From assembly GCA_963724195.1 (NCBI GenBank), contig CAVRTQ010000012.1:143459-207458 (forward strand): a DNA stretch of 64,000 nucleotides, given 5' to 3'. A model generated the notes under the pieces. That model saw only the letters and a list, made by a program, of their open reading frames with translations, made no database searches and had not been told where the DNA came from. Each line of letters begins with the position of its first letter. The stretch's first letter is position 1. Made by a program: the position numbers and the translations under genes. Shown piece by piece: positions 19,289-29,770 of the stretch. Origin of the DNA: Solirubrobacter sp963724195. Its GTDB lineage: Bacteria; Actinomycetota; Thermoleophilia; Solirubrobacterales; Solirubrobacteraceae.

Positions 19289-21381
19289 TCGTGCTCAGCG
19301 TGAACGTGAGCGTCTTGCTGTAGCTGCCGGTGCGCAGCGCGTCGTTGGCCCCGATGGCCTGCTTGAAGCCGATCGGGACCACGTCGTTGGACACCGGCGC
19401 CGCGTACGTCTTCAGCGTCAGCGGCGAGGCGCTGATCGCGGCGAACGCGCTGGTGCCGCCCTGGGCCTGGAGCGGCTGCGGGAGCGAGAACGCCCCGTTG
19501 ACCAGGTGGCCCGGGTTGGCGCCCGTGTCCGCGACGGCGAGCGTCGCGTCACCCGCGGTGGAGACGACCGTCGCGTTCGTGGCGCCGACGTACTCCCTCG
19601 CGACACCCGGCGTGAACGCGCCGAGCGTGGCCGGCGCGCCCAGCGTCAGCGAGAGCGTCGCCGGCACCGTGCCGCCGACGGTTCCGCCGTCGCAGTTGCC
19701 GTAGTAGCGGACCGCCGTGCGGAGCATCGGCAGCACGCCCGCCGCGTCCAGCATCGGGGCGACCAGGCCGCCCATCGGCTGCTTGAGCGGCACGAGCACG
19801 CCGCTGCCCCACGGCTTGACGGTGATGCCGTGGATCGCGAGGCGCGAAGCGATCGAGCCGGACTGGATCGGCGTCGGGCTGATGCTCGTGCGTGGCGCGT
19901 CGTAGTCGGCCTGCGTGATGAAGTAGCCGCACGGGCCCGGGTCCAGGATGCGTGCCGCGAGCGGCGTGTCCACGTCCGGCTGGTCGTTCGGGTTCTCGCC
20001 GACGCTCGGCGTGAGCGGCCACGGGTACGAGCCGCGCAGCACCGTCTTGCCGGTCCCGCCGGCGGTCTGGAAGGCCGCGGACGCCTTGTTGATGGCCACG
20101 ATCTGGTCCAGGCGGGCGTTGAAGTACCGCAGGCCCTCCCAGTTCTCCCACAGGTGGCCGTAGGCCTTGCGCTGCTCGTTCGGGCGGGTGTTCGTGCCGC
20201 CCTCGGCCGGGCGGGTCGTGCCCGGGAGCGGCGCGCGCCTCACCGAGCATGCTGATGCCGTTCTTCAGCGAGCCGGTGTTGCGCAGGATGCCCTCGTGGC
20301 TGTCGCCGCCGGTGCTGTACGGGCCCATCCACCAGCCCGACGTCGCGGCGGCGCCGTACATCCAGTCGATCACCATCGACTTGCCCTCTTGGAAGAGCGG
20401 CTCGTGCACGTTCAGGTGGCGCGCGGAGAGGATCGGCAGGTCTTCGCTGTCGCCCTCGTGGTTGTCGATCGAGACGTCCGGCGAGTAGTCGCGGATCAGC
20501 TGCGCCTGGGCCTTGGTCTCGGCCTGCTCGATCAGCGCGTGGTCGCGGTTGAGGTCCTGCCCGGTCGAGTTGCCGCGCTGGTTGAGCGCGCGGCCGTCCG
20601 GGTTGCTCGACGGCATGATCAGCACCGTGATCTTGCTCAGCATGTCGAGGATCGCCGGATCCGTCGTGGTGGCGAGCTGGCGCGCCATCGTGAAGCACGT
20701 CTCGCGGCCGGAGGCCTCGTTGCCGTGCACGTTGCAGTTGACCCAGTACGTCGGCTTCGCCGAGATCTCCGCCGCGGTGTCGGGCGGCTTCGGGTAGCCG
20801 ATGATGTACAGGTCGAGCGGCCGGTTCTGAATCGTCCGCGTCAGCTCGACCCGCGCGGAAGCGGTCGCTCGCGGCGTCCAGCGCGGCGGTGAACGTCTCT
20901 TCCTCGGCGGTGGTCGTGTACGGCCGCTGGAGCGACCTCGGTCGGCGGCGGTGTCGCGCTTCTCCCACGCCGTGAGCAGCTCCGCCGGGCCGGGATGGCC
21001 GAGCGTCGCGCCGCTCACCGGCGCCGAGTACGGCTTGAGCACGGCGCCCGTGCCGGTGCCGAAGCGGGCGCGCACGCGCCAGCGGAAGCTGTCGCCCAGC
21101 TTGAAGCCCGAGTCGGCGAACGCCGGCTTGTCGGGCGTGACCGTGCGCTGCGGCTGCCAGACGCCGACGACGGTGCCGGCCGTCGTCTCGGGCGTGCCGG
21201 CCGGCGCGCGTTCGATCTGGTAGTCGGTCGCCCCGGCGACCGGATTCCACTTGAGCGTGCGTGAACCCGACGTCCTGCGTCACCGTCAGGCCCGTCACCT
21301 GCTCCGGGTCCTGCGCGGACGCCGCCGCCGGCAACAGCAGCATCGCGGCTCCTAAGCCGCGATCAATCCCCTACTCCTCAT
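19278..21381 (-). pseudogene. Secreted M14 zinc carboxypeptidase with C-terminal sorting-like domain, frameshifted
   Basis: About 700 residues across frameshifts near 21350, 21255, 20938, 20862 and 20243. Order: signal peptide (AAMLLLPAAASAQ), an Fn3-like domain (AGATDYQIERAPAGTP, FRWRVRARFG), then an M14 domain with zinc ligands in NVHGNEASGRE (HxxE) and SIDNHEGDSE (His), substrate-binding residues in SNPDGRALN and LNRDH, and a probable catalytic Glu in ISMLGEAR. The C-terminal 130 residues (VPATLSLTLG to LTFTLSTTNP) form the domain shared with the tandem amidase and the giant propeller protein. It should hydrolyse peptides outside the cell. ATG at 21381. Confidence 0.8.
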
Positions 21382-21423
21382 GAACCCCCCCGGGTCTCGA
21401 AGTGCGGCGGACGCTACTCCTCT

Positions 21424-21454
21424 CTCCACGCCCGCGATCCGCACGGGCGTGGAG
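21424..21454 (-). terminator. Stem-loop downstream of tandem amidase
   Basis: Perfect 11-base arms CTCCACGCCCG (21424-21434) and CGGGCGTGGAG (21444-21454) around a 9-base loop, 15 bases past the amidase stop and before the next gene on that strand. No U-tract follows, as is common in GC-rich actinobacteria. Confidence 0.65.
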
Positions 21455-21468
21455 ATTGGTCAACGGGG

Positions 21469-24400
21469 TTACGGCGTGGTGGTCGAGAGCGTGAAGGTCA
21501 GCGTCCTCGAGTAGGTGCCCGTCCGCAGCGGGTCCGTCGCGCCGATCGGCTGCCGGAACGTGATCGCGACCGGCGCGTTGGAGACCGGTCCGTTCCAGGC
21601 GCCCGGAGCGAGTTGGACCTGCAACGGCTGGGCCAGGCGGAACGCGCCGTTGGTCAGGTAGCCGGGTTCGCTCGTGGTCAACGTCGCCTCGCCCGCGGTG
21701 GAGATGACGTTGGCGGTGGTCGACGCGGTGTAGGTCTGAGCCACACCCGGGAGGAACGCCGGGAACGTCGCCGCCGGGCCGAGCGTGAGCGAGAGCGTCG
21801 CCGGGACCGTGCCGGAGATGGTCGTCGAGATGACATCCGCGTTGGCCGGCGTGTTCGGCGCGCACGCGCGCGTCGTGACCGTGTAGGCGTTGCCGGGCAC
21901 GCAGCGCCACAGGCTCGGGTTGATCTCGCTCGGGGGCTTGCGCAGCTTCGTCGCCTGCTCGTAGGCGTAGGCGAACGCGAGCAGCTTGGCCTCGCTGAAG
22001 GCCGTGCCGTTGAACGCGATCCCGACCGGGTCGCGGTTGGCGGCGTTGTAGCCGGCGGGGACGACGATCTGCGGGTAGCCGGCGCGGGCGCCGAGGCCGA
22101 TGATCGAGCGTGCCCGGGGTGTGATGATCGCCTCCAGGTTGTTGGTGGTGAGCGCGGTGTCGATCGCGGCGCGCGCCGCGGCGCGGCCGTTGTCGCGCGT
22201 CGTGCACGTAGGCGGCGTACTGGGCGGGATCGGTGAGATCCGTCGCCTGGCTGCGGTGAGCGCGGTCCTGCCCGTACTTGAGCGCGTCGCCGGGGTGCGC
22301 GGCGTTGTAGGCGATGATGTCGGCGAGCGACTTCATCGGCGCGGTCGCCGGGAGGCGGCCGAGGTACGCGTTCAGGTCGCGCTTGAACTCCGGCGTGAGG
22401 ATGTCCCCGAGTGTTGGCCGCGGTCGGCGCGTTGATCTGCACCGTGGTCGCGCCGAGCGCCTGGACCGCCGCCACCGCCGCGACGTACTGCGCGTTCGGT
22501 GTTGTTGATGACGCCGATCCGCTTGCCCGCGAGCGCGTCCGGCTTCAGGCCCGCGAGGTAGTCCGGGACCGGCGGCGCGCCGTCGGTGGCGGGGTCCTCC
22601 GGGTCCGGGCCGGCGATCGCGTGCAGCTCCGCCGCCGCGTCGGCGACGGTCCGCGTCATCGGGCCGGCCGTGTCCTGCGTGGCGCTGATCGGCAGGATGC
22701 CGGTGCGCGAACGAGCCCGATCGTCGGCCGCAGCCCGACGATCGCCCTGCGCGCGGACGGGCTCACGATCGAGCCGCTGGTCTCGGTGCCGATCGTGATC
22801 GCGGCGAGGCCGGCGGCGGCCGCCGCGCCGGAGCCGCTGGAGGAGCCGCTGGGCGTGATGTCCGCGTTGTACGGGTTCAGCACCTGCCCGCCGAGCGAGC
22901 TGTAGCCGCTCGGCATGCCGTTGGTGAGGAAGTTCGCGAACTCGGACAGGTTGAGCTTGCCGAGCAGGATCGCGCCCGCGGCGCGCAGCTTGGCGACGAC
23001 GGGCGAGTCCTTGGCCGGGACGCTGTGCTCGAGCGCGACCGAGCCCGCGGTGGTGGGCAGGCCGGCGACGTCGAGGTTGTCCTTGACCAGCACCGGGATG
23101 CCGTGGAGCGGGCCGCGGACGGTCCCGGCGGCGCGGTCGGCGTCGGCCTTGGCGGCCTCCTCCAGCGCCTTCGGGTTGAGCAGCCGGACCGCGTTGATCG
23201 ACGGCCCTTCGGTGTTCGTGAGCGCGATCCGCTGCAGGTAGGCCTTGGTGAGCTGCGTCGCGCTGAGCGTGCCGGCGGTCATCCGGGCCTGCAGGTCGGC
23301 GACCGTGGCCGTCTCCAGCGGGAAGTCGAGCGTGACGCCGGTCGCGACCTCGCGGCCGGGCGGGCACGAGCGCGGGTTGCCGGAGTAGCAGCGCCAGGCG
23401 GCGGGGTTGATCTCGCTCGGCGTCTTGCGCAGCTTGGTCGCCTGCTCGTAGGCGTACGCGAACGCGAGCAGCTTCGCCTCGCTGAACGCGGCGCCGTTGA
23501 ACGCGATGCCGACCGGGCCGGCGGTTGGCGGCGTTGTAGCCCGCGGGAACGACGATCTGCGGGTACCCGCGCGGGCGCCGAGGCCCGGTCATCGTGCCCG
23601 AGGGCGTGAGGATCGCTTCGACGTTGTTCGTGGTCAGCGCGGTGTCGATCGCGGCGCGGGCGGCGGCGCGCTGGCTGTCGCGGGCGCGACGTAGGCGGCG
23701 TTCTGCGCGGGGTCGCTGAGGTCGACGGCCTGGCTCGCGGTCAGCAGCCCTGGCCGAACTTGAGCGCCTCGTCTGCGTGGGCGGTGTTGAAGGCGATGAT
23801 GTCGGCGAGCGACTTCATCGGCGCGCTCGCGGGAGGCGGCCGAGGTACGCGTTCAGGTCGCGCTTGAACTCGGCGGTGAGGACGTCGTACGGCGCGGCGG
23901 GCGTCGGCGCACGTGACCTGCACCGTGGTGGCGCCGAGCGCCTGGACGGCGGCGACCGCGGCGAGGTACTGCGCGTTCGTGTTGGCGATGACGCCGATCC
24001 GCTTGCCGGCCAGCGCGTCCGTCTTCAGGCCGCCAGGTAGTCCGCGCGTGGGCGCGTCCGCGGTGACGGGATCCTCGGGATCGGGGCCGGCGATGGCCTG
24101 CAGCTCGGCCGCGGCGTCGGCGACCGTGCGCGTCATCGGGCCGGCGGTGTCCTGCGTGGTGGAGATCGGCAGGATGCCGGCGCGGCAGACGAGGCCGATC
24201 GTCGGGCGCAGGCCGACGATGCCCTGCGGCCGCGGACGGGCTGACGATCGAGCCGCTGGTCTCCGTGCCGATCGTGATCGCGGCGAGCCCGGCGGCCGCC
24301 GCGGAGCCCGAGCCGGAGCTCGAGCCGCTCGGGTCGAGGTCGATGTCGTACGGGTTGAGCACCTGGCCGCCGAGCGAGCTGTAGCCGCTCGGCGCGCTGG

Positions 24401-24881
24401 TCGACATGAAGAACGCGAACTCGGAGAGGTTCGTCTTGCCGAGGATCACGGCCCCGGCGGCGCGCAGCTTGGCCACCACGGCGGAGTCCCGGTCCGGGAC
24501 GGAGTTCTGCAGCGCGACGCTGCCCGCGGTGGTCGGGAGGCCGGCGACGTCGAGGTTGTCCTTGACCAGCACCGGGATGCCGTGCAGCGGGCCGCGGACC
24601 TTGCCGGTGGCGCGCTCGAGATCGAGGAGGCTGGCGTCCTGCAGCGCGCGCGGGTTGACCACCCGGACGGCGTTGAGCCCGGGTCCGCGCGCGTTGACCG
24701 CCGCGATCCGGTCGATGTAGGCGCGCGTGGCCTGGACGGAGGTCAGCTGCCCGGCCGCCATCTTCGTCTGCAGCTCTCCGGCGGTGAGGCGTTCGAGGTC
24801 CAGGACCGGGTCGGCCGCCACTGCTGGCGAGGCCAACAGCAACAGTCCCGCGACTGCGACCGCCAATGACAGCGACTTCAT
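21469..24881 (-). pseudogene. Secreted protein with two tandem amidase domains and shared C-terminal domain, frameshifted
   Basis: One product of about 1135 residues. ATG 24881 is preceded by a good GGGAGAGAG site. Order: signal peptide (AVAVAGLLLLASPAVA); amidase-signature domain 1 with Lys (GIPVLVKDNLDVAG), cis-Ser (PSGSSSGSGSA) and nucleophile Ser (GTETSGSIVSPS); a linker (KTPSEINPAAWRCYSGNP) read without any stop into amidase domain 2 with the same three catalytic elements; then the 115-residue C-terminal domain (VPATLSLTLG to LTFTLSTTTP). About a dozen indels interrupt it, for example near 24232, 24030, 23915, 23838, 23745, 23520, 22715, 22505, 22410 and 22200. Such enzymes hydrolyse amide bonds; the extracellular substrate is unknown. 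Confidence 0.8.
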
Positions 24882-24966
24882 GAGCTCTCTCCCCCGGTTC
24901 TGGACTCGCCGAGGTGAACTCAACCCGGCGCGCGGGGGCGGTGTCAATAGCCCGATCGTGAGGGAT

Positions 24967-25941
24967 CTACACGGGGTCGCGTCTCCGGCGGCGCGCCCGG
25001 CGCGCGTCGCGGAACAGCCCTGCGAACAGCAGCCACCACCAGGGGCGCAGACGGAAGGGCCACAGCCAGTCCCAGCGCCGCGGCTTCAGGCGCCGGGCGC
25101 GTCTGTCGTCGGCCAGGAGTTGGCGCGTCGGTGCGCTCAGCCTTCTGACCTCGAACGCGCGGATGGTCTCGAACACGACGGCCACCAGCAGGAAGAAGAG
25201 GACCGACGCCGGCTCGGTGAACGCGGTGATGACGGCGTACGCGAGCGCGGCCGTGCTCACGCGCCGGTACACGAAGCTGCGGCCCGCCGGGCCGGTGTGG
25301 AGGAGGTTGTGGCGAGCGACGTCCAGGCGCGGGTCCAGCCGCGCCGCCGCCTCGAACTGCTCGCCGATTCCGGTCCGCTGGTGCGCGCGCAGGCGGGCGA
25401 CGGCGAGGTTGTTGAGCGCGTCTGCGTCCTCCGGGTCCAGCGCGAGCGCGCGCTCGTAGGCCGGGATCGCGTCGTCCGGGCGGTCCTGCTCGAACATGAT
25501 CTCGCCGAGCGTGGAGTGGGCGTCGGTGTCGTGCGGGTCGAGCTCGATGGCGCGCCGGGCGGCGGCGACCGCGCCCCGGTGATCGCCGGTGGCCTGCAGC
25601 GCGCTCGCCAGCACGATGTGGGCGGCGGCCGCCTCGGGGGCGAGCCGGGCGGCCTCGAGCGCCGCCTGCTTGGCCTGGAGCGGGTGCCCGAGCCGGACCA
25701 GCGCGACGGAGCAGATGCGGTGGCCCCACTCCTGCTCGGGGCCGTGCGTGACGGCGGCCTGAGCGGCGGTGAGCGCCTGCGCGAAGTCGCCGAGCTGCAG
25801 GTAGGCGAGCCCGGTCATGGCGTGCAGCTCGGGGAGGTCCGGCGCGACGGCCTGCGCGCGGCGCAGGTGCTCGATCGCCTCCTGCGGGCGGCGCAGGTCC
25901 AGGAGCGCGGCCGCGCGCTCGAGCGCCACTTCGGGGGTCAC
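24967..25941 (-). CDS. Tetratricopeptide repeat membrane protein
   Basis: 324 residues. About five TPR units cover residues 1-220 (DAHSTLGEIMFEQDRPDDAI, DALNNLAVARLRAHQ), then a hydrophobic hairpin (AALAYAVITAFTEP, VLFFLLVAVVF) and a basic C-terminus. GTG at 25941 overlaps the stop of the AAA+ gene (GTGA), so the two are translated together and probably act together, the TPR protein as a membrane adaptor. Confidence 0.8.
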   Translation of the reverse strand: MTPEVALERAAALLDLRRPQEAIEHLRRAQAVAPDLPELHAMTGLAYLQLGDFAQALTAAQAAVTHGPEQEWGHRICSVALVRLGHPLQAKQAALEAARLAPEAAAAHIVLASALQATGDHRGAVAAARRAIELDPHDTDAHSTLGEIMFEQDRPDDAIPAYERALALDPEDADALNNLAVARLRAHQRTGIGEQFEAAARLDPRLDVARHNLLHTGPAGRSFVYRRVSTAALAYAVITAFTEPASVLFFLLVAVVFETIRAFEVRRLSAPTRQLLADDRRARRLKPRRWDWLWPFRLRPWWWLLFAGLFRDARRARRRRRDPV

Positions 25942-27203
25942 AGGAGTTTGTGGGTCCTGATGTAGGCCAGCAGGTCGTCGTACTGACCGGCTTCGTTGGC
26001 GTACAGCGCGTAGTTGTGGGCCACCGCGAACCACGCCTTGGTCGACGGCGCGGTCTCCTGCGCGGCCTGCTCGAGCTGGCGCATGGTGATCGGGCGCATG
26101 GTCCCCGTGCGGACCGATTCCTGCAGCGCCTGCTCGGAGGCGGTCTCCACGACGTGGACGAGATCGGCGCCCGAGCAGCCGTCGGTGCGGCGGGCGAGCT
26201 TGCCCGCGTCCACCCCCTCGATCGGGCGCGCTTCGAGCGCCTTTCTGAGGATCGCCTCGCGGGCGGGAAGGTCGGGCGGGAGGACGAGCAGCGTGCGGTC
26301 CAGCCGGCCCGGGCGGCGCAGCGCGGTGTCGATGTCCCACGGGTGGTTCGTCGCGCCGAGCACGAACACGCCGTCGTTGTCGGCCTGCGCGCCGTCGAGC
26401 TCCGCCAGCAGCTGGTTGACCACGTTGCGGCCCGCCGAGTGGCGCAGGTTGCTGCGCTTCTGGCCGAGCGCGTCGAGCTCGTCCAGGAACAGCACGCACG
26501 GCGCGGCGCGGCGGGCGGCCGCGAACGCGTCGTGCAGGCGGCGCTCGGACTCGCCGAGCCACATGTCGAGCACGTCGTTGAGGCCGAGCGAGAAGAAGCT
26601 CGCGCCGAGCTCGCCCGCGACGGCGCGCGCCAGGAACGTCTTCCCGCAGCCGGGCGGGCCGTACATGAGCAGGCCGCCGCGGAGCGATTTGCCGTAGTAC
26701 GCCCGCAGCTCCGGGTTGCGCAGCGGCGCCAGGAACGCGGCGTCCAAGCGCGCTTTGACCTCTTCGAGGCCGCCGACGTCGTCGAGCGTGACCCGCGGGC
26801 GTTCCGCCTCGATCAGGCCCTCGGGGTCCAGCTCCGTGAAGCCCTCGGGGATCGCGATCGGGTCGTCCGGGTCGTCGGTCTCCGCCCAGCGCGGACCGAA
26901 TCCGGGCACGGGCTCGTCCGACTCGAACGGAGGCGGCGTGGCGCCCTCGAAGCTGCGCAGGATGCGGGCGTACGAGTCGGCGCGCGCCGTGTCGCCGAGC
27001 GCCCGCGCGGCATCGCGGGCCGCGACGAGCGCCTCCGCGTCATCCGGCGTGGTCTGCAGCGCCGCCTGCGCGTGCTCGAGCGCCCGCCCCGCGTCCCCGC
27101 CCATGACCAGCAGCGACGCCAGATGCACCCGCAACGCCGGGTTGTGCGGGTCGGCGACGATCGCCGCTTCCAGAGCGGCAGTCACTGACGGGTCCACGGA
27201 CAC
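25938..27203 (-). CDS. AAA+ ATPase with N-terminal TPR region
   Basis: 421 residues. Residues 1-80 look like two TPR units (NPALRVHLASLLVMGG, DAEALVAARDAARALG). The ATPase core has Walker A GPPGCGKT (182-189), Walker B LFLDELDAL, sensor 1 region GATNHPWDID and arginine fingers RRPGRLDR, placing it in the classic FtsH/Cdc48/SpoVK-like clade. No protease motif (HExxH) follows, so it is an unfoldase or remodelling ATPase. The downstream TPR gene overlaps it. Confidence 0.87.
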   Translation of the reverse strand: MSVDPSVTAALEAAIVADPHNPALRVHLASLLVMGGDAGRALEHAQAALQTTPDDAEALVAARDAARALGDTARADSYARILRSFEGATPPPFESDEPVPGFGPRWAETDDPDDPIAIPEGFTELDPEGLIEAERPRVTLDDVGGLEEVKARLDAAFLAPLRNPELRAYYGKSLRGGLLMYGPPGCGKTFLARAVAGELGASFFSLGLNDVLDMWLGESERRLHDAFAAARRAAPCVLFLDELDALGQKRSNLRHSAGRNVVNQLLAELDGAQADNDGVFVLGATNHPWDIDTALRRPGRLDRTLLVLPPDLPAREAILRKALEARPIEGVDAGKLARRTDGCSGADLVHVVETASEQALQESVRTGTMRPITMRQLEQAAQETAPSTKAWFAVAHNYALYANEAGQYDDLLAYIRTHKLL

Positions 27204-27274
27204 GAGGTGGGGTTACCCCGAGACGTGTCCAGTGAGCCTTGCAATCGAGTGCAGGAGCCCCCACACTGGGTTTC

Positions 27275-27736
27275 ATGTCGTCGTGGCAGCGCTCCTCTTC
27301 GTCGGAACTCCGAGCCTCGGACGCCGAACGCGAGCGCGTCGTGGACTTCCTCCGCGAGAGCTCCCTCGTCGGCCGGCTCACCCACGACGAGCTCGATGAG
27401 CGCATCGGGCTCGCCTACGCCGCGGTCACCCGCGGCGACCTCGAACGCCTCCTCGTCGACCTGCCCCGCGGCGACGCGCGCCACCCCGCGCCCCGCCCGC
27501 GGCGCGTCGCGCCCGTCGCGAAGAAGCGCGAACCCAGCGGCGTCATGGTCCTCGTGGGCCTCGCCGCCCTCGCGATCCCGATGGCGATCATGGCCGGCGT
27601 CATCGTGGCGATCGCCGCGGTCTTCGCGCTGGGCGTCGTGATCGGCCCGTTCGTGATCGTGGCCCTGATCCTCATCGCCGCGCTGCGTCGCCGCCGCCCG
27701 CCCGGGCCCGGCTGGCAGCGCCCGCACTACGGCTGA
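27275..27736 (+). CDS. DUF1707 membrane protein
   Basis: 153 residues. The N-terminal DUF1707 motif (LRASDAERERVVDFLRE, LTHDELDERIGLAYAA) covers residues 10-65, followed by a basic linker and two membrane segments (VMVLVGLAALAIPMAIMAG, AVFALGVVIGPFVIVALIL). DUF1707 proteins are actinobacterial cell-envelope or regulatory proteins without known activity. Divergent from the AAA+ gene with a 71-base gap. Confidence 0.8.
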   Translation: MSSWQRSSSSELRASDAERERVVDFLRESSLVGRLTHDELDERIGLAYAAVTRGDLERLLVDLPRGDARHPAPRPRRVAPVAKKREPSGVMVLVGLAALAIPMAIMAGVIVAIAAVFALGVVIGPFVIVALILIAALRRRRPPGPGWQRPHYG

Positions 27737-27784
27737 ACCGGCGTCAACGGCGCCGAGGGACGGTCAACGCCACGCCGGCGTTCA

Positions 27785-27906
27785 CTAACCCGCGGAAACC
27801 GCGAGTTAGACACCGCTCGCGTGCCCGGGTGGCGCGTTGCCGCTCGCTCGCCACGCGAGCGATGACTTGGTCAACCAGTGGTTGACCAAACGAACGCTCG
27901 CGTGGC
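27785..27906 (+). promoter_or_regulatory. Hairpin-rich element with nested and mutually exclusive stems
   Basis: In a 314-base gap (27737-28050). Hairpin A pairs CTAACCCGCGG (27785-27795) with CCGCGAGTTAG (27799-27809), one mismatch. An outer stem pairs GCCACGCGAGCG (27850-27861) with CGCTCGCGTGGC (27895-27906). Nested inside, TTGGTCAACCA (27867-27877) pairs with TGGTTGACCAA (27879-27889) around one base. The arm at 27852-27861 can instead pair with CGCTCGCGTG at 27814-27823, so two folds exclude each other as in attenuators. The rest of the gap shows no gene; GTCAA-type motifs recur in it. Confidence 0.6.
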
Positions 27907-28050
27907 ACGCGGGTGACTTGAACGCACACGCCCGCGCCCGGGCGCACCCGGTGCAACCGGCTCACCCGCACAAGAGCGCGCCGGCCGCGCGGGTCAAGCG
28001 CCAACGCGAGTGTTGCTCGCTCCGCGACGCCCGACGTATCGTCGCCGCAA

Positions 28051-28888
28051 GTGCTCGCCGAGCTGGAAGCCACGCCCCTCGGCCTCCCAAGCGGCCTCGA
28101 CCTCGAATGGCTCGGCGTCGCGGGCTACCGGCTCACGTACGAGAACGTCTCGATCCTCGTCGACCCGTACGTCTCGCGCGTCCCGCTCCGCATCGCTCCT
28201 CCTGCGCCGCCCCGCCCTTCCGGACGACACCGCGATCGCCCGCTACATCCGTCCGCCCGGCCCGGTCGCGGGCATCCTGATCGGCCACACCCACTGGGAC
28301 CACGCGGTTGACGCGCCCGCCCTCGCCCGGCGCTACGACGCGCCGACCTACGGCAGCGACTCACTCGCCCGGCTCATGCGACTCCACGGCCAACCCAGCG
28401 TCGTCGTGGAGCCACGCAAGCGCTACGAGCTCGGCCCGTTCGTGGTCAGTTTCACGCCGAGCCGTCACTCCAAGTTGCTCTTCGGGCGCAAGGTGCCGTT
28501 CGACGGGCCGCTCACGTGCGAGGACGTCCATGCACTGAGCCCCGGGGCGTACAAGTGCGGCGCGGTGTACGGGATCCGGATCGAGGTCGCGGGGATCGCG
28601 CTCTATCACCAGGGCAGCGCGGACCTCGACGACGGCGCGCTCGGCCACGAGCCCGTCGACGTGTTCCTCGCGGGCGTGACCGGGCGGCAGGTCACGCCGC
28701 ACTACTGGGAGCGGATCCTGCCCAAGCTGGACCCGCGCGTGCTCGTCCCGACGCACTACGACGACTTCTTCGCGCCGCTCGGCAAGCCGTTCAAGCTCAT
28801 CCGCAAGGTCAACCTGGAGGCCGTGCCGGACGAGGTCCGCGCAGTCTCCAAAGACGCGACGGTGGCCGCGCTCAGGCGCGTCGACTGA
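28051..28888 (+). CDS. MBL-fold metal-dependent hydrolase, one frameshift
   Basis: About 278 residues from GTG 28051. The metallo-beta-lactamase fold motif HTHWDH (with upstream VSILVDPYVSRVP), later histidines in SRHSKLLF and VPTHYDDFF, and a YHQGSADLDD block are visible, as in UlaG/RomA-like hydrolases. An indel near 28190 shifts the frame before SLLLRRPALPDD. The substrate is unknown. Its upstream leader carries the unusual hairpin element. The 3' end overlaps the convergent epimerase gene by 17 bases. Confidence 0.83.
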
Positions 28889-29770
28889 CGAGATCCCGCG
28901 CGGCGTCCGGCCACTCCGGGAACGCGAACTCGAAGCCCGCGTCGAGCAGCCGCCCCGGCACGACGCGGCGGCTCTTGAGCACCAGCTCCGTCTCGGTGCG
29001 CATGAAGAACGCGCCCACTTCGAGCATCCAGCGCGTGGCGGGCAAGCCCGACCCGCCCGTCGCGCAGCACGCGCATGAACTCCGCGTACGGCAGCGGGTT
29101 CGGCGAGGCCAGATTCACCGGGCCGGAGAAGGACTCGTCGGTGATCAGCAACCGGATCGCCCGCGCGAAGTCCTCGTCGTGAATCCAGGACACGTACTGC
29201 GCCCCGCCGGCGGCGGGGCCGCCCAGCCCGCGCCGCGCCAGGCCGTACAAGCGTGTCGAAGACGCCACCTCGGTCCGGCGACATGACCATCGCCGTACGC
29301 ATCAGCACGGTCCGGACGGGCGATTCCGCGGCGGCCTCCTCCCAGCGCCGGGCGACGTCGATCGAGAACCGCCAGGTGTCCGGCACGCCGACCTCGTCAC
29401 CGCCCACCACGCCGCCCTCGTCCCACGCGGGACCGTAGTTGTCGGCGTAGATCGTCGCGGTCGAGGACTGCAGGAACACGCGCGGCGGCACCGCGCAGCG
29501 CTTGAGCGCCTCGACCAGCGCCCACGTGGATTCCAGTCGTGAGCGCATGATCGCCCGCCGGTTCGCGGGGGTGTAGCGGCAGTCGACGGTCCGCCCCGCC
29601 AGGTTGATCAGCGCGTCCGCGCCCTCCAGGGCGCTCACCCAGTCACCGACGGTCCGCCCGTCCCAGCGCACTCCTTCCGAGCGCGCGATCACGACCACTT
29701 CGGCGTCCGCGAACTCGCGCCGCAGCACCTGCCCGACCTGCCCGGTTCCACCGGCGAGCACGATCTTCAT
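28872..29770 (-). CDS. NAD-dependent epimerase/dehydratase (TIGR01777-like), two frameshifts
   Basis: About 299 residues. Rossmann start MKIVLAGGTGQVG, DALINLAGRTVDCRYTP, STATIYAD and the C-terminal DUF1731-like block (GLPATRWMLEVGAFFMRTE) match the SulA/YfcH group. Breaks near 29250 and 29055. ATG 29770 is the family start, but the upstream AraC-DinB frame runs into it with no stop, so the product may also exist as a fusion. Cofactor binding is clear, reaction unknown. Confidence 0.8.

Noticed and set aside
25950..27188. 412-codon plus-strand frame over the AAA+ ATPase
   Set aside because: Shadow of the ATPase; no domain, Arg/Val/Gln-rich low-complexity sequence.
27837..28280. Plus-strand open frame across the hairpin leader
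   Set aside because: Starts inside the palindrome, Arg/His/Ala-rich, and continues into the real MBL gene in a wrong frame.
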